Part shown: one piece after another, positions 35,701-48,576 of the stretch | Layout: every line of letters starts with the position of its first letter | Numbering within the stretch: the first letter of the stretch is position 1 | DNA from: Escallonia rubra | Lineage: Eukaryota; Streptophyta; Magnoliopsida; Escalloniales; Escalloniaceae | Direction: 5' to 3' | NCBI GenBank assembly: GCA_033065855.1 | Contig: JAVXUO010000243.1 | Span: 372,001-436,000 of the forward strand | DNA length: 64,000 nucleotides | The notes under the pieces: generated by a model | Told to the model about the DNA's origin: nothing | What the model saw: only the letters and a program-made list of their open reading frames with translations | Database searches by the model: none | Translations under genes and position numbers: made by a program

Positions 35701-38700
35701 TGGTAAGTATGACTAGTTCCGTTGGTCTAACCAATAATATGTAATCTACTTGTCATTGATGATATGCACGCTTTTTATAAGCTTATGCCCGATGTGCATA
35801 AAGTATGAGATAGTCAACTTGGCATTATCTTTAATGAACTAGTGGTAATCATCAATGTTTGATGGACCACGAAGGAAAGCTTTTTAAGCGGTGCATATAG
35901 CAAAATGCATGTTTTCTAAGTGAATGAAGAAATCTAGACATTCGAGGTTATAGAGTAACTATTATTAAATAATAATAATATTAAATATAAATATAAATAA
36001 AGAGCATTTTGGACGAGTATAAACTTAGACACATGCATGATTTGAGGCAAAAATTTTAGACCACAGTACAAGTACAAGATTGACGATTAAGTAAGTTGAT
36101 CCAAGCGTATGATAGAGTATGCTTATGTTTATAAGATGTTTAAGGATATTCTTATCGTGCTTTCCTCCTTAATAGTCATCATCTCATGATTGTCATGAAG
36201 TCATATGGCTGGATCCTTTAGTTAAAGAGGTTACCAAAACAATGAGCTCTTCTAAGTTGGTGTATGTTTGGTGCTCATAAACAAATTTGAAAATGGTTGG
36301 ATTTCTTTTGGCAACATAATCTTTTATTATATGCTGGGTATGTGCAACATTCAGTCCTATGGAAAGGTTTTTCAAGGTCTGGAAACCTAGTAAGTTTCAA
36401 AAAAAAACCTCTTGTTGAGTTTCCTTAAAATCGATTCTCTCTTCCACGAGTTTCTACAAGGAGATGAGCCTTGCAAAGCTTCTAAGATCATGCGTAGTAG
36501 CATATTGAAAGGAAAGAAGGATAGATATCCTTAAAATTAGAAATTTTCAAGGTTGTGCGAAAGTATTTTGAGACGTTGTCATTCTTAGAGTTAATTTATA
36601 AAACCTAATTTTCTTTGAAATATTATGAGATTTTTTGAAGGAAAATGTCAAGCATAGTGGTTTTACTCTTGACAAAACAAAAAAAAAGGAGGAAACCAAT
36701 TTGAGTGATTTGATTGCATGATCACCGCCTTTAAGTAAGAATTTTTACAAGTTACAAATGTAAGAATTTTTACAAGTTACAAATGTTGTAAGGTCTTGTA
36801 CAATCAAGAGATGGAGGCATCTCTGGTAAATAATAGGCAAATGGCCAAAAAAGGTAAAGTAGCTTATAGTAATAGGATACTGGTCACATGTTTGTGATTC
36901 CTAGTAACAAGACTACTGACTACTAGCATGATCTTTCGAAAAGACCATCTCTTTGGGAAATAATTGATGAACCCTTGTCTTCTCACGAATAAATACTTGT
37001 TGCCTCGAGATATGTCCCAAATTAAAATTTTCATGGTGTTACATGGGACATACATAAAGTGTTGCCTTGAGCAACTTGGCCTTCTAGCCAGATGGTATAG
37101 TATGGTCGAGGTAAGGCACGTGTTGCCTCGGAAATGAAAAACAGGTTGGTTATTGTGATTTTGAGGAAGTTCAGGTTTACCACCTGTTAATCAGATCTTT
37201 GTTAAAAGAAAATTTATGTGAAAATTATGAAACTCTAGCTAGAGGCAAAGGTCTGATGTACATCGAGGGGGATGGGACTTAAGCCCAAAATTGTATAAGT
37301 CACCTATAAGGATACAACCTCCTAGGGACTAGAGATCCCAAGAACTAGGCATGGAGACCAACGAATTATAGAGTGACTTGTGGTTATACATGTACTATTC
37401 TTGTCTCATGACATATTGTCCCTCCCTATGGTGTAAGTACATGTTCTCGTAACGATATTGGAGGTTGAGATTATTTATAATCTCTTAATGAGTTCTATAG
37501 CCCATACGGGTGGGATGTATTAGTTACGAGAGCATCCTTGATAGACTCACCTATATGAGTGTGGAAGTGGGGCCGCTTCCCATGAGAATTGGGCTAATTC
37601 TATAGAGCATTCATGAAAGCTGGGATAAAGCACATGGCCATAATGTGCTGGCTTGAGAAGCTTGGTTTAGAACACCTGGAATGTCATGTGTGTGACGCGA
37701 TTCCACGTGCCCTCAAGTAGTCATTGTTTCAAGGCTGAGCCACTTTGACTCTAGTACGGGAATTGCTGAAACGCTAAATGAAGGTTTCAAGGCAGAGCCA
37801 CTTTCATGATGCATGATGTTCTATCTTTGCCCAAATAAGGTTATGTCTATTTTTATTAAAATAAGTGGGGGATTGTTGGAGTATTTTAATAAAAATATTA
37901 GTTTAAGTGCCGAAAATTATAATATGTTATGATAAGCCATAACACCTCATCATAATGTTTTTAATAGTATGTTTTTATTACATTTTAATGGCTTTAAATT
38001 AATTCTTATAACTTTTTGTAACCTACATTTTAATGAAAACTTAATGGTCATGAGTTACATTTTTAAAGCTACTATATATACATGTATAGTGGATGGTTTT
38101 TGGGTGAGTGACAATTAAACTTTTACCATACAAGTTTGTGTCATCGCATTGTTCAAGAACCCTGCCTTTTTCTTTCATGGGTTACGAACAACACCTCTTT
38201 ATAGCGGTATCATCTTGATGACTAGCTTATCATCTTATGTGATGTATTGAAAGGAGGTGTTTCATTGCCACTATATATATACACTTGAGTTTCGTTTATT
38301 TTGAAAAGTAATTTGGGCAAAGAAAGGTGTTGAGTGAAGTTTCTGCTTCATTCGAAAGTGCAGAAAATGCGAATGAAGCTACAGTTATGAGCTGGGCTGT
38401 TGTATCCTGGAGGCGACGCGTCGAAACCTTGCTGCACCGGTAATTATCCGAAGGGGCGCGAATCGTCTTAAAGAGAGCGACCTAGTCCGCGCCTCATCCT
38501 AGCTATTAACTTATTACTTATCATCTGAGGTACTCGAGATTAAGGATACTTCGTTTGGTAAGGTTCATGTTCCAAAAGGCAATTGAGGTAAATGGACAAT
38601 TTCTTTCGTACAAATTATAAAAAGGTAATTGTTTACTTGTATTGTCCTTATTCATTTCAAGTGTTTGCTTAACAAAAAGATTTTGTTTTATTGGATTATT

Positions 38701-38707
38701 TCCAACA
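32789..38707 (+). mobile_element. Copia-like LTR element with near-identical LTRs and no long coding region
   Basis: LTRs lie at 32789-33621 (833 bp) and 37874-38707 (834 bp), flanked by the 5-bp duplication GGTAG (32784-32788 and 38708-38712). A purine tract AAGTGGGGGAT directly precedes the 3' LTR, which fixes + orientation. Counting by eye, the LTRs differ at about 17 of 830 positions (2%). That is under 1 to about 1.6 million years, depending on the rate assumed. The 4.25-kb interior shows no reading frame over about 70 codons resembling gag or pol. Text near 37440-37600 looks like a Copia 3' untranslated region. Structurally whole, probably non-autonomous. Confidence 0.85.
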
Positions 38708-39797
38708 GGTAGGGTTGAGTTAGATAAGAGTAAATTTATTTCTTTTTAGAACCTTACTTATTTTAATCTAAGAAAATTTATTTTGTTTCGGCTAGGTTGA
38801 GTTGGGGAGACTAGGTTAACTTAAGTTTGAATATAAGTTTATGAAAAGAAAGAAAGAAAAATTATTTGAAACAAAAAATAAATTGGTGGTTGATGATTGA
38901 AAGCGGTGGTGGTTGTAGGTGGTGGCGACTAGCGACGAGAGGTGGAAGTAGCTGGTGGGGGCTGCCGACAGTGGCGACAACAGGCCATTGTGGCGGCGAC
39001 CTATAGTGACTGCACAGGCTTGTGCTGGAAGTGGCGTCCGGCGGTGGTGGTGCCGGCTGGCAGCGGAGGCGGCAACCAACCATTGTCGCAACAACTGCCG
39101 ATGGTAGAGGCTACCGGCGGTGGAGGCAGGCCCCAACAATGAAGGTTGTGACCGAAAGTGGAGATAGAGGCCAGACAATGGAGACAACGGCATTTGTTGG
39201 CTCCGCTGTCGCCAGTGGCTGCCGTGGGTGACATGTGGCAGCTGGCGATGCAATAGACCATGGTGGTTCTTATTTATAAAAGTTACCAATAATATATGAA
39301 TTTTTACATATATAGGTTTTTGAAAACCCAACTCAACATAATCCACTATAATCCTAAACCAATATATCCGGTCTATATCTTGATTAGACAAGATTCGAAC
39401 CCATTTTGTAACTAAGTGATTTATGTTACATAAAAGTTTACACTTTCTTTGTAAGGTTGATTAAATCTATAAAAACTCAATCCAACTTACAGCTCTAGCT
39501 CTAGACATATGTGACATGCAAATTTACCGAAGAAGTCATTCTTAATGTGAGTTCCTATAAGATAAAATTAAACTTTGGGTAATAAGCCCTTATTATATAT
39601 AGTTCCCGTTATTTATGTGACGAGATAATAAGATAATGTGGGCTTGCGTGCTGCCACTGACGCACAGAGGCCCACAAAGTTGGCTGATAAACAAGCACAT
39701 TTCTCTTAACCCACTTGAACTCTAACCCCAGTTTGGGGACACACAGAAGGACCCTCTCTCTCTTTGTAGTGGTGGAATTGAGGTGTAACTAGTGGTA

Positions 39798-40055
39798 AAT
39801 ATTAATATGTCACTTCAGTCGGCAGTATTATTGTAGTAATGATGAAGATGGTTGAAAATGTCAGACATAGTTATAAAGACGATACATTATGTGACACACA
39901 AAATACTAATACGTCACTTCAGTCATCAGTATTGTTTACAGTAATGATGAAGATGGTTAGAAAGGTCAAACATAATTATAAAGACGATACATTATGTGAC
40001 ACGCAGAGTAAGAAGATGGTTTGAAAGACTAGACATAGTTGTAAAGAAGATAACT
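39798..40055 (+). repeat. Short tandem repeat, period about 105 bp
   Basis: The unit AATATTAATATGTCACTTCAG...GATGAAGATGGTT...ACATTATGTGACAC is present at 39798 and again at 39902, followed by a partial third unit from about 40006 (AGAAGATGGTTTGAAAGAC). The two full units match at most positions. No coding sense is seen. Confidence 0.75.
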
Positions 40056-41537
40056 ACGTGTACTTGCTCATTTCCAAGTAAAAATCTCCTGACTAAGCTC
40101 TCTTGAATCCCTTCGTTTCATTGGAAGCCTCCATGGTTTGTTACATCCCATCATCGGCACCTTGCTTTGATGAAGCTACTGGTGGAGGAGGAGCAACAAC
40201 GTGGGTGGCATCGGTAATCATTCCCCTAAAACACTAGCACACCACTCATTCACCGAATATATCTCCAAGAAGTTATTCATAACAATTGTCACTAAAGATC
40301 ACAAATAATAAAAACTAAAAAAAAATTACCATAAAACCAGGTGGGATATTACAAAAGATGTCAGGTTTCGTCGAAACCTAGTGACAGAATTACCCCTACA
40401 TTCACAAATTAAGCACACAGGGCATGACTTAAAACTCCTCCACTGCACTAATAATTTCAAACTAAGAATTACCCCTTCTTTCTCTCTCTCTCTCTCACGC
40501 AAACCCATCTTTTTCTTCCCAATACTTTCAAACTGAACCCAAAAGCTGAAAACCCATATGAGATTTTATCATCTTCTTCTTTCCAATACTTTCAAATTGA
40601 CAAAACTAATTATCAAGATTCTAACATAATAGTGGACTTATTCACGTGCTTATGCTTATTGTTGGATTTAGAGATCTTCAAGAATATTTGAACCACCGGA
40701 TCAACAACAAAAACAGCAACTTTCAATGCAAATTACATATCGAAAATCCAGCACATGAATCAGAGTCCAAATTACCACTGAGAACCTAATCAACTCGTGA
40801 TTATTTTTTCTCATAACACAGGTGACATACACGTTCCGATGGCAAGGATGCGTTGACCAAGTACCCCGCAAGAAAACTAAAGAAACCCATCTCTAATTTC
40901 TTTAATCTCCATTGCTAATAAATAAAAGAAACAAAGATTCTGGAAGGGCTCGCCATGTGTTTTAATACTAATATGTTCACCATGTGTTTCTCCTTTGCTT
41001 ATATATGCACACAGAATATTGTACCCATGTATATGCATGTGGTGTTGCCATAAATTGAGAGATTTTAGAGGTAAAGAATAAGATTTTTTTTATGGGTCTG
41101 CGTGTGTGCGTGAGGGAGAAGAAGAAAATAGAGAGAGAAAGTATGTGATGGGTCTGCATGTGTGAGAGAGAGAGAGAGAAGAGATGGATAGAAAAAAAGG
41201 AGAGAGATAGAAGAATAATAACTGTGCATTGAAAATGTAAAAAAAGAACAATTAATTTTTTTTTTTGGTGAAAAAAAAAAAAAAAAGAAGAACAATTAAT
41301 GTTCATTGAAAATGGGACAACGTACTTGTTTTAATAGGAGGTGATTTTTCTTGGGTCTTGGCTGTTTGAAAATGATAATTGTGCGAGTGTGGGAGGACAA
41401 CTTGTTTGAAAATGTAAAAAAAGAACAATTAATGTTCATTGAAAAGCCTCACATCACATTGGTTGAAATATTGTTTTATATTTTTGGGACATAATAGGAT
41501 TAATCTATGAATGTGTGTGTGTGGATCCAAGAACCCG

Positions 41538-41543
41538 TTGACC
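41538..41543 (+). promoter_or_regulatory. W-box upstream of the alpha-dioxygenase
   Basis: TTGACC lies about 300 bp before the TATA box. WRKY factors bind TTGAC[C/T], and alpha-DOX1 genes are known to be pathogen-responsive, so the site is plausible. A six-base match is weak evidence alone. Confidence 0.35.
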
Positions 41544-41842
41544 TTATCCTTTAGATTAAGTTCATTATCTTGTCCATGTGGGCTTCTTTAGTGACATTTA
41601 GCTCCCCACATATTGCCGCATATGATTCATCCGGTGAATGTTTAGCAATTTGAAAATACGCAAGTAGTGAGTATTATGGCAGCTGGTATTCGAAACTAAT
41701 TAAGCAACCTACCTTTCAAGCCATGGCTCGAAAAAATAATGAAGGGGTGCGACCAGCGTTTCCCAGCCCTAATCTTATTTAGTCATCGTCAATGGTAACC
41801 CTAGCTAGCTTATCCTGAAAATGACTCTTCTTGATGTTTGTC

Positions 41843-41850
41843 TATATAAA
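41843..41850 (+). promoter_or_regulatory. TATA box of the alpha-dioxygenase gene
   Basis: TATATAAA lies 72-79 bases upstream of the chosen start codon, leaving a short leader. That spacing is typical of plant core promoters. A TTGAC core follows at 41864. Confidence 0.65.
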
Positions 41851-41921
41851 GAGGTAGCTTATCTTGACATGTGTTCAACGTACAAAGAGATTCTCAAGGG
41901 ATAGAGAGAAATATTATCAGC

Positions 41922-44900
41922 ATGGTTGCAACTGTGATGGCATCCCTTAAGGCCCTCTTTCTTCCACTCCTGCACAAGTTCATCCATACTGACTTCCATG
42001 AAGCTGTAGCAAGGATGACTCTCATCGACAGACTTCTCTTTCTGGTAAGTGAAGCTGCTCCTCAAGGCCGAATGCATTAAGTGGTTGTATGATTCGCTCA
42101 TATAGCACAATCATCTTAGTTCGACATCTCTTTTGATCAATGTACAAATTCTTGTGCTTGCATGCAGATTATTCACTCCATTGATAAGTTGGGGATATGG
42201 CACCGTTTACCTGTGTTCTTGGGCCTGATTTATCTAGCCATCCGTCGTCACCTTCATGAGGAATACAACTTGCTAAATGTTGGAAAAACTCCCGTTGGTG
42301 TTCGGTTCAACCCTGCAGATTTTCCCTTCAGGACTGCTGACGGTAAATTTAACGATCCCTTTAATGAAGGCGCCGGCAGCGCAGGAACTTTCTTTGGAAG
42401 GAACATCTTACCTGTTGAACAGAAATCTAAGGTACATAGCCTTCTGAATGGTTCTGCTAAAAATCAACTAGAAAGATAACTAGTAAGCTATTATGCACTT
42501 TGGATGCCTCTTTACACTTTGGTTGGAAACATGAACAATGCTAGCTTGTTTTGTACTCTCTCTCTCTCTCTCACACAAAATAATTAACGAAAGAAATTGC
42601 CTGAAACACATCATGGACTACCTAATATACCACAGTTGTTGACCCCTGTTGCATTTGTCAAAGTTTTTAACACCCTAAAGGGTGGGAAAAAGCTCTGTTG
42701 ATTCAACCATGTTTGTCACTTGTATATGTTGATACCTGAAGACTTTGATTCTTAATGGTTTGATGACTGATCTGCTGATTTACTTAAAATAAACAATGCA
42801 TATAGCCTGATTGTGTAAAATTTTGAAGCTTTTTTTTTTTTTGGTTAACATTCAAGATGCGATCTTTGAAAAGAAGCGATGTAAAAACCTTGAAACTTCA
42901 TCTTGTGTGCAAAATTCCATATTAATGAAACCTTGAAGTTCAGACGTTTTGATAATTTATACCATCAAATCCCATTTTCCGATAGATGAAATCCTTAATT
43001 AGGCTTTGAATCGACTAGGGTTCTTGGTCCCAAAAGGTTTGCCTACTTCTTTTGATCATAGATCAACTCCTAAGTATTGCAAGGAATTGTTACTATTGAC
43101 ACTTCCTTTTGCTATTGGCACTGTCAAGATAACAATACATGATTGTACCTGGTGCAGAAATTAATTAGTTGTGCAGGAAGTGTTATATCTTATATGGTAT
43201 CCACTAGATACTCATGGTACGAAAACTCTAGAGCCTTAAACATTGAAAAGATGTATAAATCTAAAGTTCCAAATTATACACTACACATGTTACAATAATT
43301 TGACGAATCCTACAATACTAACTTCCGTAAAATAGTAAAAATATGAAGGATTTGATTTTTTTCTTGCTATGATATGAAGCTATTGAGGCCAGATCCTATG
43401 GTGGTTGCCACAAAGCTTCTGGCACGTAGAGAGCTGATCAACACGGGAAAGCAATTCAATGTGGTAGCAGCTTCTTGGATACAGTTCATGATACACGATT
43501 GGATCGACCACCTAGAGGATACTCAGCAGGTCTGTGCTATGCATTTTAATTATGCAGTACATAACAGACATATGTCATATTTACAGTTAAGATGCATATT
43601 TCAGTATGTTTTTCATGGGTATTTAAAAATTCACGATGACATTCTTGTCTCTTCACTAGGGCATTAACCAAAACGACACTAATTAAGAAGCTTATTGAAC
43701 TTCTTGAATTGACAACAGATTGAGCTGAATGCACCTAAAGAAGTTGCAAGCCTGTGCCCCCTCAAGTCTTTCAAGTTTTACAAAACAAAGGAGGTTCCTA
43801 CAGGTTTCTACGAAATCAAGAACGGGCACCTGAATACTCGAACACCGTGGTGGTAAGAACATTGTATCTTGACCTTTCTCCACGTTCAATATTGTCCCCT
43901 GAGATTGAGTCTTAATGCACTATATATATCTACATATTCCCTTCGCCCCTCTAAAAGAGACTGGCTAGCTATATTGTAGGGATGGAAGTGCTATATATGG
44001 GAACAACGCGGAAAAGTTGAAGAAGGTGAGGACTTTCAAAGATGGGAAGCTCAAGATATCAGAAGATGGCCTTCTTCTTCAAGACCAAGACGGATATGCC
44101 ATTTCGGGTGACGTTCGTAACAGTTGGGCAGGCGTCTCCACCTTGCAAGCCCTCTTTGTCCAAGAGCATAATGCAGTCTGTGATGCCTTGAGGGTAACTA
44201 TCTGCATCCAATATAAGTCTCATTTAATTTCCACAACTCAACTGACATATATATATATATGTTCATCTCCTCGTGGGATATTTTTCTCAGAAGGAATATC
44301 AGGACCTAGATGATGAAGAATTATACCATCATGCAAGGCTAGTGACTTCTGCAGTAATTGCCAAGATCCACACCATCGACTGGACTGTTGAGCTTCTCAA
44401 AACTGATACTTTGCGTGCAGGCATGCGAGCCAACTGGTAAACAAATAAATAGACGACACTTAGCGACCACCTTCAGAATTCATCGCTAATAACAACTCCT
44501 TTTACTCCTCTACCCTTATATGGTAGCAACAACATTTTAGCGATCGACCTAAAAAGTTGTAGCTTACGAGAGCTGACTACTTGCTGCTGCTTGTGAGCTC
44601 AAGTACCAAGAGGATGAACATTGGATAATACTGAATCGAGTCCTTTTAATTCATATTCCTATCTGTCGCTAAAGGAATGGGAGATGACGGTAATGCACCC
44701 TTTAACAATAAAATAGATTATAGATCCAGAGACATCCTAAATAACTTTTTCTTTAGTGTTAGAATGAGAAGATCTTGATTCCAGTCCACCCATGCTCATT
44801 ATATCTCCCCTCATAGTCAAGGTCACTTGGTTATAAATTTAAACTCCCCGAGTCTTCGTCTGTTCTGATCTTTGGTCGTATTTCTGGATATTTTAGGTGC

Positions 44901-46966
44901 CGCTTGTGTGAACAAGTCTAAAAATATGTTTTTTCCATTGGGAATTTTTTTGATGCTGCCGCTACTGCTTATCAACTCTAGTTAGCGATTATTAAATATA
45001 CTAACGACTATGTTAAGATTTAATTTGTTGTTGAAGTGGCCTCTGAAAATGTCACTAATCATTTGGGAAGGTCTATTTGCATGCCCTATTATGCTTTTTC
45101 ACAATAGCCTTTTGTCACTAAAAAGTGCGTTAGGGATAAAGCAGAAATCTTCTACTGAGCTATAAGGTGAAAAAGCATAATAGGATATAGAAATAGATTC
45201 CTTGACTATTTATAGTGATGATCATTTGTAGCTAATAAATGGTTGCAGCTATTCTTCCCTTTCTATCTACTTCTATGTATGATTTTGTTATTCTTAACCC
45301 TTTCTCCCTACCTTCTGAACCTTTAAGAAAATCTTCATCTATTTTTATTTTTCTAAATTCACCAGGTATGGAGTGCTAGGAAAGAGGTTCAAGGATACTT
45401 TTGGGCATGTTGGAGGAGCCGCTTTGGGTGGTCTTGTAGGGCTAAAAAAGCCTAATAATCAGGGCGTACCATATTCATTGACCGAGGAGTTTGTTAGCGT
45501 TTACAGGATGCACTCTCTCCTACCTGATTACCTTGACCTCAGAGATGTCAATGCAAAACCAGGACCCAACAAATCTCCGCCATCAACTGATAAGTATAAC
45601 ATTTCTTCTTTTAGGTGTAACGGGATGTGAATAATACAACAACGATAAAAACGACATGCGGGATAAGAGGAATATGACAACTAAATTCCCACATCGTTTA
45701 GATCACCGTTTCAGTGAAGATTTAGCGTGGGGGGTGACTCCCAGAAGTTGGTATGTAACAAAGACTTTATGTACATGACTTATGGCAGGGTAGACATGTC
45801 GGATCTCATTGGGCGCAAAGGAGAGGCTGCCTTATCAAATATTGGATTTACAAGGCAAATGGTTTCGATGGGCCACCAAGCATGTGGAGCACTTGAACTC
45901 TGGAATTACCCATTGTGGCTGAGGGATGTTATTCCTCAAGATATAGATGGACAAGATATACCCGAGCATGTTGACCTACCTGCCCTCGAAGGTAAGTTTA
46001 TTTGCCAGGAAACTAAAAAAGAATTATTTCCCATTAAATTAAAGAATAGAGAGGCAGAAAAAAAAAAAGTTTTAAAGTCATCAAGCATATTTAGCAACCA
46101 TAAGTTGTCACAATATTGGGTTATATGCTCTTTCTACAATAGGCATCGTAGATTTCAAATGAATTTTCACTTTGCAATCGTTTTGATAATCGAGATTAAC
46201 AGTAACAGAATTGGTGATGCAGTTTATAGGGATAGGGAGAGAAGTGTTGCGAGATATAACGATTTTCGTAGGGGCCTTTTACTAATTCCCATCTCGAAAT
46301 GGGAAGATCTGACCGATGACAAAGAAGCTATCACCGTGCTTCACGACGTCTACGGTAACGACGTGGAAGAGCTCGATTTGTTAGTGGGTCTCATGGCAGA
46401 GAAGAAGATCAAGGGTTTCGCCATAAGCGAGACAGCATTTATCATATTCCTTGTGATGGCAACTAGGTAAACATATTTAACTCTCTCCATAGTCCGTCAT
46501 TGTATCTTTAATTAGCTAGCAAAGTAGAGTACGCATAAGTAATCCTGTGATTGTTTCTACTATTTATCGTGTTTCGAGCTCGTGACTTCGAGTCAAGATA
46601 GAAACATTGTGTTAACCTCGAAACAATCGTCACGTGTGCTGACGCGCTCATTCTCACTCCGAGATCACGAGTTCGACACAAGTCACGCAACTAATTGTTA
46701 TAGATGATCAATGGGGTGTTCATATTTATACATAATGCAGGAGACTGGAGGCAGACAGGTTCTTCACAAGCAACTTCAACGAGGAGACGTACACAAAGAA
46801 GGGTTTGGAATGGGTGAATACCACAGAGAACTTGAAGGATGTGTTGGACCGGCACTACCCGAAGATGACAAAGACGTGGATGAACTCCACAAGCGCATTT
46901 ACGGTGTGGGACGCACCTCCAGACGCTCACAACCCCATTCCGATCTATCTTCGTGTTCCTCACTGA
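41922..46966 (+). CDS. DOX1: Fatty acid alpha-dioxygenase (alpha-DOX1-like)
   Basis: The 643-aa product matches plant alpha-dioxygenases (pathogen-induced oxygenase, heme peroxidase superfamily), which add O2 to C16/C18 fatty acids to give 2(R)-hydroperoxides. Exons are 41922-42044, 42168-42431, 43380-43529, 43719-43852, 43980-44193, 44291-44436, 45366-45593, 45789-45991, 46223-46466 and 46741-46966. All phases agree. Key residues are His168 (FMIHDWIDHLEDT, distal heme), Tyr390 and His393 (SVYRMHSLLP; catalytic Tyr and proximal heme His) and HTIDWT before them. GTFFGRN and VEQKSK resemble alpha-DOX1 rather than alpha-DOX2. The length is close to Arabidopsis DOX1 (639 aa). A second in-frame ATG five codons on could also start it. 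It looks intact. Confidence 0.94.
45085..45184. repeat. Perfect inverted repeat in alpha-dioxygenase intron 6
   Basis: CCTATTATGCTTTTTCAC at 45085-45102 is exactly complemented by GTGAAAAAGCATAATAGG at 45167-45184, with a 64-base loop. The surrounding intron (929 bp) also has several TAGCGA-type phrases. An old MITE is likely. Confidence 0.7.
45992..46222 (+). other. Exitron-like intron 8 of the alpha-dioxygenase
   Basis: This 231-base intron starts GTAAGT and ends GATGCAG. It is 77 codons long and has no stop in the coding frame, so the reading frame runs unbroken from exon 8 through exon 9. Homology places no residues here: CTACCTGCCCTCGAAG joins TTTATAGGG to give the family text ALE-VYRDRERS. 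Splicing is therefore expected, but retention would insert 77 residues without a frameshift. Confidence 0.8.
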
Positions 46967-47550
46967 ACCACAACACGTACATGTCCATCCCTGCACATAT
47001 TTGTGTAAGGAAAAAATAAGTGATGTGTTTTTCTATGTCAATGAAATAAGATCATAGGATCATGTAATAGCCAATAAGCAAATTATGCCACTCTCTTAGC
47101 TTTATAAGTGAGCCGCTAAAGGTAATGAACGCTTGTAATAGGACCATTATTGGAGGAGCATTGATGTCCCCGGCCATAATATGTAACGTTCTAGATGGTC
47201 GAAATTATTGGCCGAGATCATACAATACCTTTTAGTACTTGACGGGAGTCAAATTAATATGTACATAGCTTGCTAGAACACATGATACCTATTTAGTACT
47301 TGAACTTGGTGAAAGAATGACAGTCGAGATGTCCTTAGGTCAATAAGTTAAGTTCAGTAGTTTTGAGCTGTGTAGAGCATGTTTGGGAGTAATCTTGAAA
47401 TGGTCAAACTTGACTATTTAATTTGGATGAAATCAGATTTCTAGGTGTTTGACAATCGCACTGATTAAATCAGCTTTCAGAAGCTAAAAAAAACTCATCA
47501 AATCATAATTCAAGAAAGCAAGTATATTATGGATTAACCACTTCGTACAA
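46967..47550. other. Spacer between alpha-dioxygenase and the DEG9 exon 1 copy
   Basis: About 580 bp holding the 3' UTR of the alpha-dioxygenase gene. No other gene is seen. On the - strand it lies directly downstream of the truncated DEG9 copy. Confidence 0.6.
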
Positions 47551-47636
47551 AAATTTGGGCACCAGGAAAACTCTTTCGTGTGCCAAACTTGACTACTCAT
47601 AACGTTGAAATTGAGCAAAAGTACATGAATTAGGGA

Positions 47637-48230
47637 TTACAAACCCTTACCAATATCGCATTCGTTTCCAATTGCCAACACAGTGGCCAAGTACTTGGTA
47701 TCGGAGCCGCGCTTCTTGAGCTTAACCTGAGTGTGATGCTCCACCGAGTGCGCATTCGTTAGGACCCTCCTCCCCGCGATAATGAAACCGCTGCTGCTTG
47801 AGCTGTACTGCCTCTTCCTCTGCCACGGCAGCGAGAAATTCGGCTCAGTATGCACACAAAAGACCTTCACCACCGCGTCCATCGACGGCATCACCTTCGC
47901 CACGCTCTCCCACCTCGGCGGCGGCCCCTCCGCCGCCCCGACGACGCATCCGTCGCCGCCGTTGTGGTCGTGGAACCGTCCGATTCCCCTCCTCTCGGGG
48001 GACGCGGCGGATATCTCGGCGTCGGAATCCCCTCCGGGGTGCTTTGCGGATTTTCTGGGGCGGCCGCGTCCCCGGCGGTTAGGCTCGGCAGCTTCAGCGG
48101 TGTTGGTGGTAGGGGCAACGACGTCATCTGCGGCCGCAGAGGTGGGGCCAAGGTTGGAGTATTGCAAGTCCATGGTGTCCGCCACCGGTGATTTAGGCTT
48201 CCGGCCTCTTTTCCGCTTGTTTTCTCCCAT
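47637..48230 (-). pseudogene. Truncated DEG9 copy: exon 1 only
   Basis: Exon 1 of DEG9 is repeated here (48230-47651) with its start codon, 193 intact codons and its splice donor, two codons shorter in the proline run. Exons 2-9 are absent: the next DNA on this strand is the 3' flank of the alpha-dioxygenase gene. Read through the donor, the frame stops after four more codons, giving 197 aa. That fragment would keep the AT-hook-like N-terminus, the His and Asp of the triad, but not the serine, so it cannot be a protease. The promoter is duplicated with it, so transcription is possible. Confidence 0.9.
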
Positions 48231-48461
48231 TTTCTGAGCTACACACTGTGTTACACAACAGCTAGAACACGAACACGTATATGTTTGTCCGTAATTTGAA
48301 TTGCGTGAAGTAAATAGGAAAATTAGGGCACTATTTTGTGATCACGGACAGCCATGGACATCTCCCTGGAATTAGTGAATACTGAATTGCAAGCAAGCAA
48401 GGTAAGCCTTTAGCATCTAATTCTATCTAGGGCTATAGATATGAAAAAGTGAGATTTGATC

Positions 48462-48507
48462 GGCCCAATTCAAAGCTACTTTAGTTTCGGACCAGCCCAA
48501 TTGGGCC
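48462..48507. promoter_or_regulatory. Site II cluster retained in the DEG9 copy promoter
   Basis: GGCCCA at 48462, AGCCCA at 48494 and TGGGCC at 48502 have the same order and spacing as upstream of the full-length gene. This suggests the duplicated promoter may still work. Confidence 0.55.
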
Positions 48508-48576
48508 GACACAGTGTTGCTTCTGTCTCTCCTTTTCTTTTTTTGAAATTTAGCTAGCATCTGAAATACTCAAGCC

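Larger units (their letters stand above)
38708..41921. other. Spacer upstream of the alpha-dioxygenase gene
   Basis: About 3.2 kb without a recognisable gene. A G-rich block at 38890-39240, full of GTGGCGGC-type triplets, probably belongs to an unidentified repeat that shares its flank with 7490-7650. A tandem repeat lies near 39800-40050. TC/GA-rich text follows at 40470-40500 and 41150-41220, and the direct repeat AAAAAAGAACAATTAAT occurs at about 41240 and 41417. The last 400 bp hold the promoter of the next gene. Confidence 0.55.

Noticed and set aside
38816-39391. 191-codon open frame on the - strand
   Set aside because: It arises from a G-rich block of GTGGCGGC-type triplets flanked by AT-rich DNA. 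The translation is low-complexity and resembles no protein family; similar short frames exist in several other frames of the same block.
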